Shown: positions 63,766 to 64,000 of the stretch, in pieces
Numbering within the stretch: the first letter of the stretch is position 1
How the letters are laid out: every line of letters begins with the position of its first letter
NCBI GenBank assembly: GCA_021397835.1
Contig: JAJFZO010000731.1
Span: 186,001-250,000, forward strand
DNA from: Moringa oleifera
Taxonomy: Eukaryota; Streptophyta; Magnoliopsida; Brassicales; Moringaceae
Direction: 5' to 3'
DNA length: 64,000 nucleotides
The notes under the pieces: generated by a model
Told to the model about the DNA's origin: nothing
What the model saw: only the letters and a program-made list of their open reading frames with translations
Database searches by the model: none
Position numbers and translations under genes: made by a program

Positions 63766-64000
63766 CCGTCAAAACCTCTGCTGCTAGTCCTACTCCAACC
63801 AAACTTCTACTGCTATACCACTGTTCTGCCATTGCTACTCTATCCAAGCTACCACTGCTATATGCTAGTGCTACTTCTCTAAACTGCTGCTGCTAGTGCC
63901 ACTTCGTTTAAGCTACTATAGCTATACTGCAATTGCTTCTCAATCTGAACTGCAATTTGTATACAGCTACAGCTACCCGTTTAAACTGCTTTTATTACTC
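63766..64000 (-). pseudogene. ACC1 array unit R10, cut by the window edge
   Basis: Only the beginning of the CTA/CTG block is present. It shows that the array continues to the right. Confidence 0.85.

Larger units (their letters stand above)
45790..64000 (-). repeat. Right tandem array of ~2.1 kb units derived from ACC1 exons
   Basis: Same unit and same orientation as the left array. Unit starts lie near 47187, 47951, 49592, 51682, 53851, 55948, 56702, 58805, 60867 and 63766, preceded by an older unit from 45790. Spacing is mostly 2.06-2.17 kb. Short units at 47187, 47951 and 55948 have internal deletions, and the one at 60867 has internal duplications. The array runs off the right edge of the window. 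Confidence 0.9.

Noticed and set aside
1..64000. CRISPR array or bacterial-type repeat system suggested by regular repeats
   Set aside because: Units are 2.1 kb without short repeat-spacer structure, and the gene fragments are plant genes with introns.

Overview
This looks like nuclear DNA of a flowering plant, probably a eudicot. It is AT-rich. The recognisable gene pieces match plant-type proteins: the homomeric acetyl-CoA carboxylase ACC1, an ankyrin/CCCH zinc-finger protein, a 14-3-3 protein, CNOT11, a plant MORN-repeat protein, an At5g10080-like aspartic protease and RNA polymerase II subunit 2. Identifications come from reading translations by eye against remembered family sequences, with no database search. 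I see no intact protein-coding gene. Nearly all long open frames are shadows of repeats, or frames inside the simple CTA/CTG sequence.

Layout. (1) About 1-9560 and 45790-64000 (continuing past the right edge) are two tandem arrays, in the same orientation, of a ~2.1 kb unit. Each full unit carries six degenerate minus-strand exons from the second half of the biotin-carboxylase domain of ACC1 (about 200 codons), followed by a ~700 bp imperfect CTA/CTG tract. I count 5 units on the left and about 11 full, rearranged or cut units on the right. The units facing the interval between the arrays, 8421-9560 and 45790-47186, are the least altered relative to ACC1. (2) 9560-13745 holds a single 14-3-3 exon, a CCCH zinc-finger fragment read in three frames, and a duplicated GA-rich leader-like segment. 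(3) 13750-18760 is a 5 kb strongly A-skewed tract built from diverged tandem repeats. (4) 18760-31120 is AT-rich DNA without genes, except for a 0.6 kb direct repeat and a 1.5 kb Ty1/copia remnant bounded by short LTR-like repeats. (5) 31261-43882 is a 6.3 kb tandem duplication. Each copy carries the 3' half of CNOT11 (plus strand), fragments of an unidentified gene (plus strand) and a MORN-repeat fragment (minus strand). (6) 44480-45590 holds an aspartic-protease fragment and an RNA polymerase II subunit 2 fragment, both on the minus strand, directly before the right ACC1 array.

The window therefore reads as a gene-fragment graveyard shaped by tandem amplification, not as a set of genes working together. 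Its most unusual element is the amplified ACC1 exon array. Splice-site dinucleotides and stretches of reading frame are still visible, but every unit carries stops or frameshifts. Whether it is transcribed cannot be told from sequence alone; if it is, it would yield RNA related to a central fatty-acid synthesis gene.
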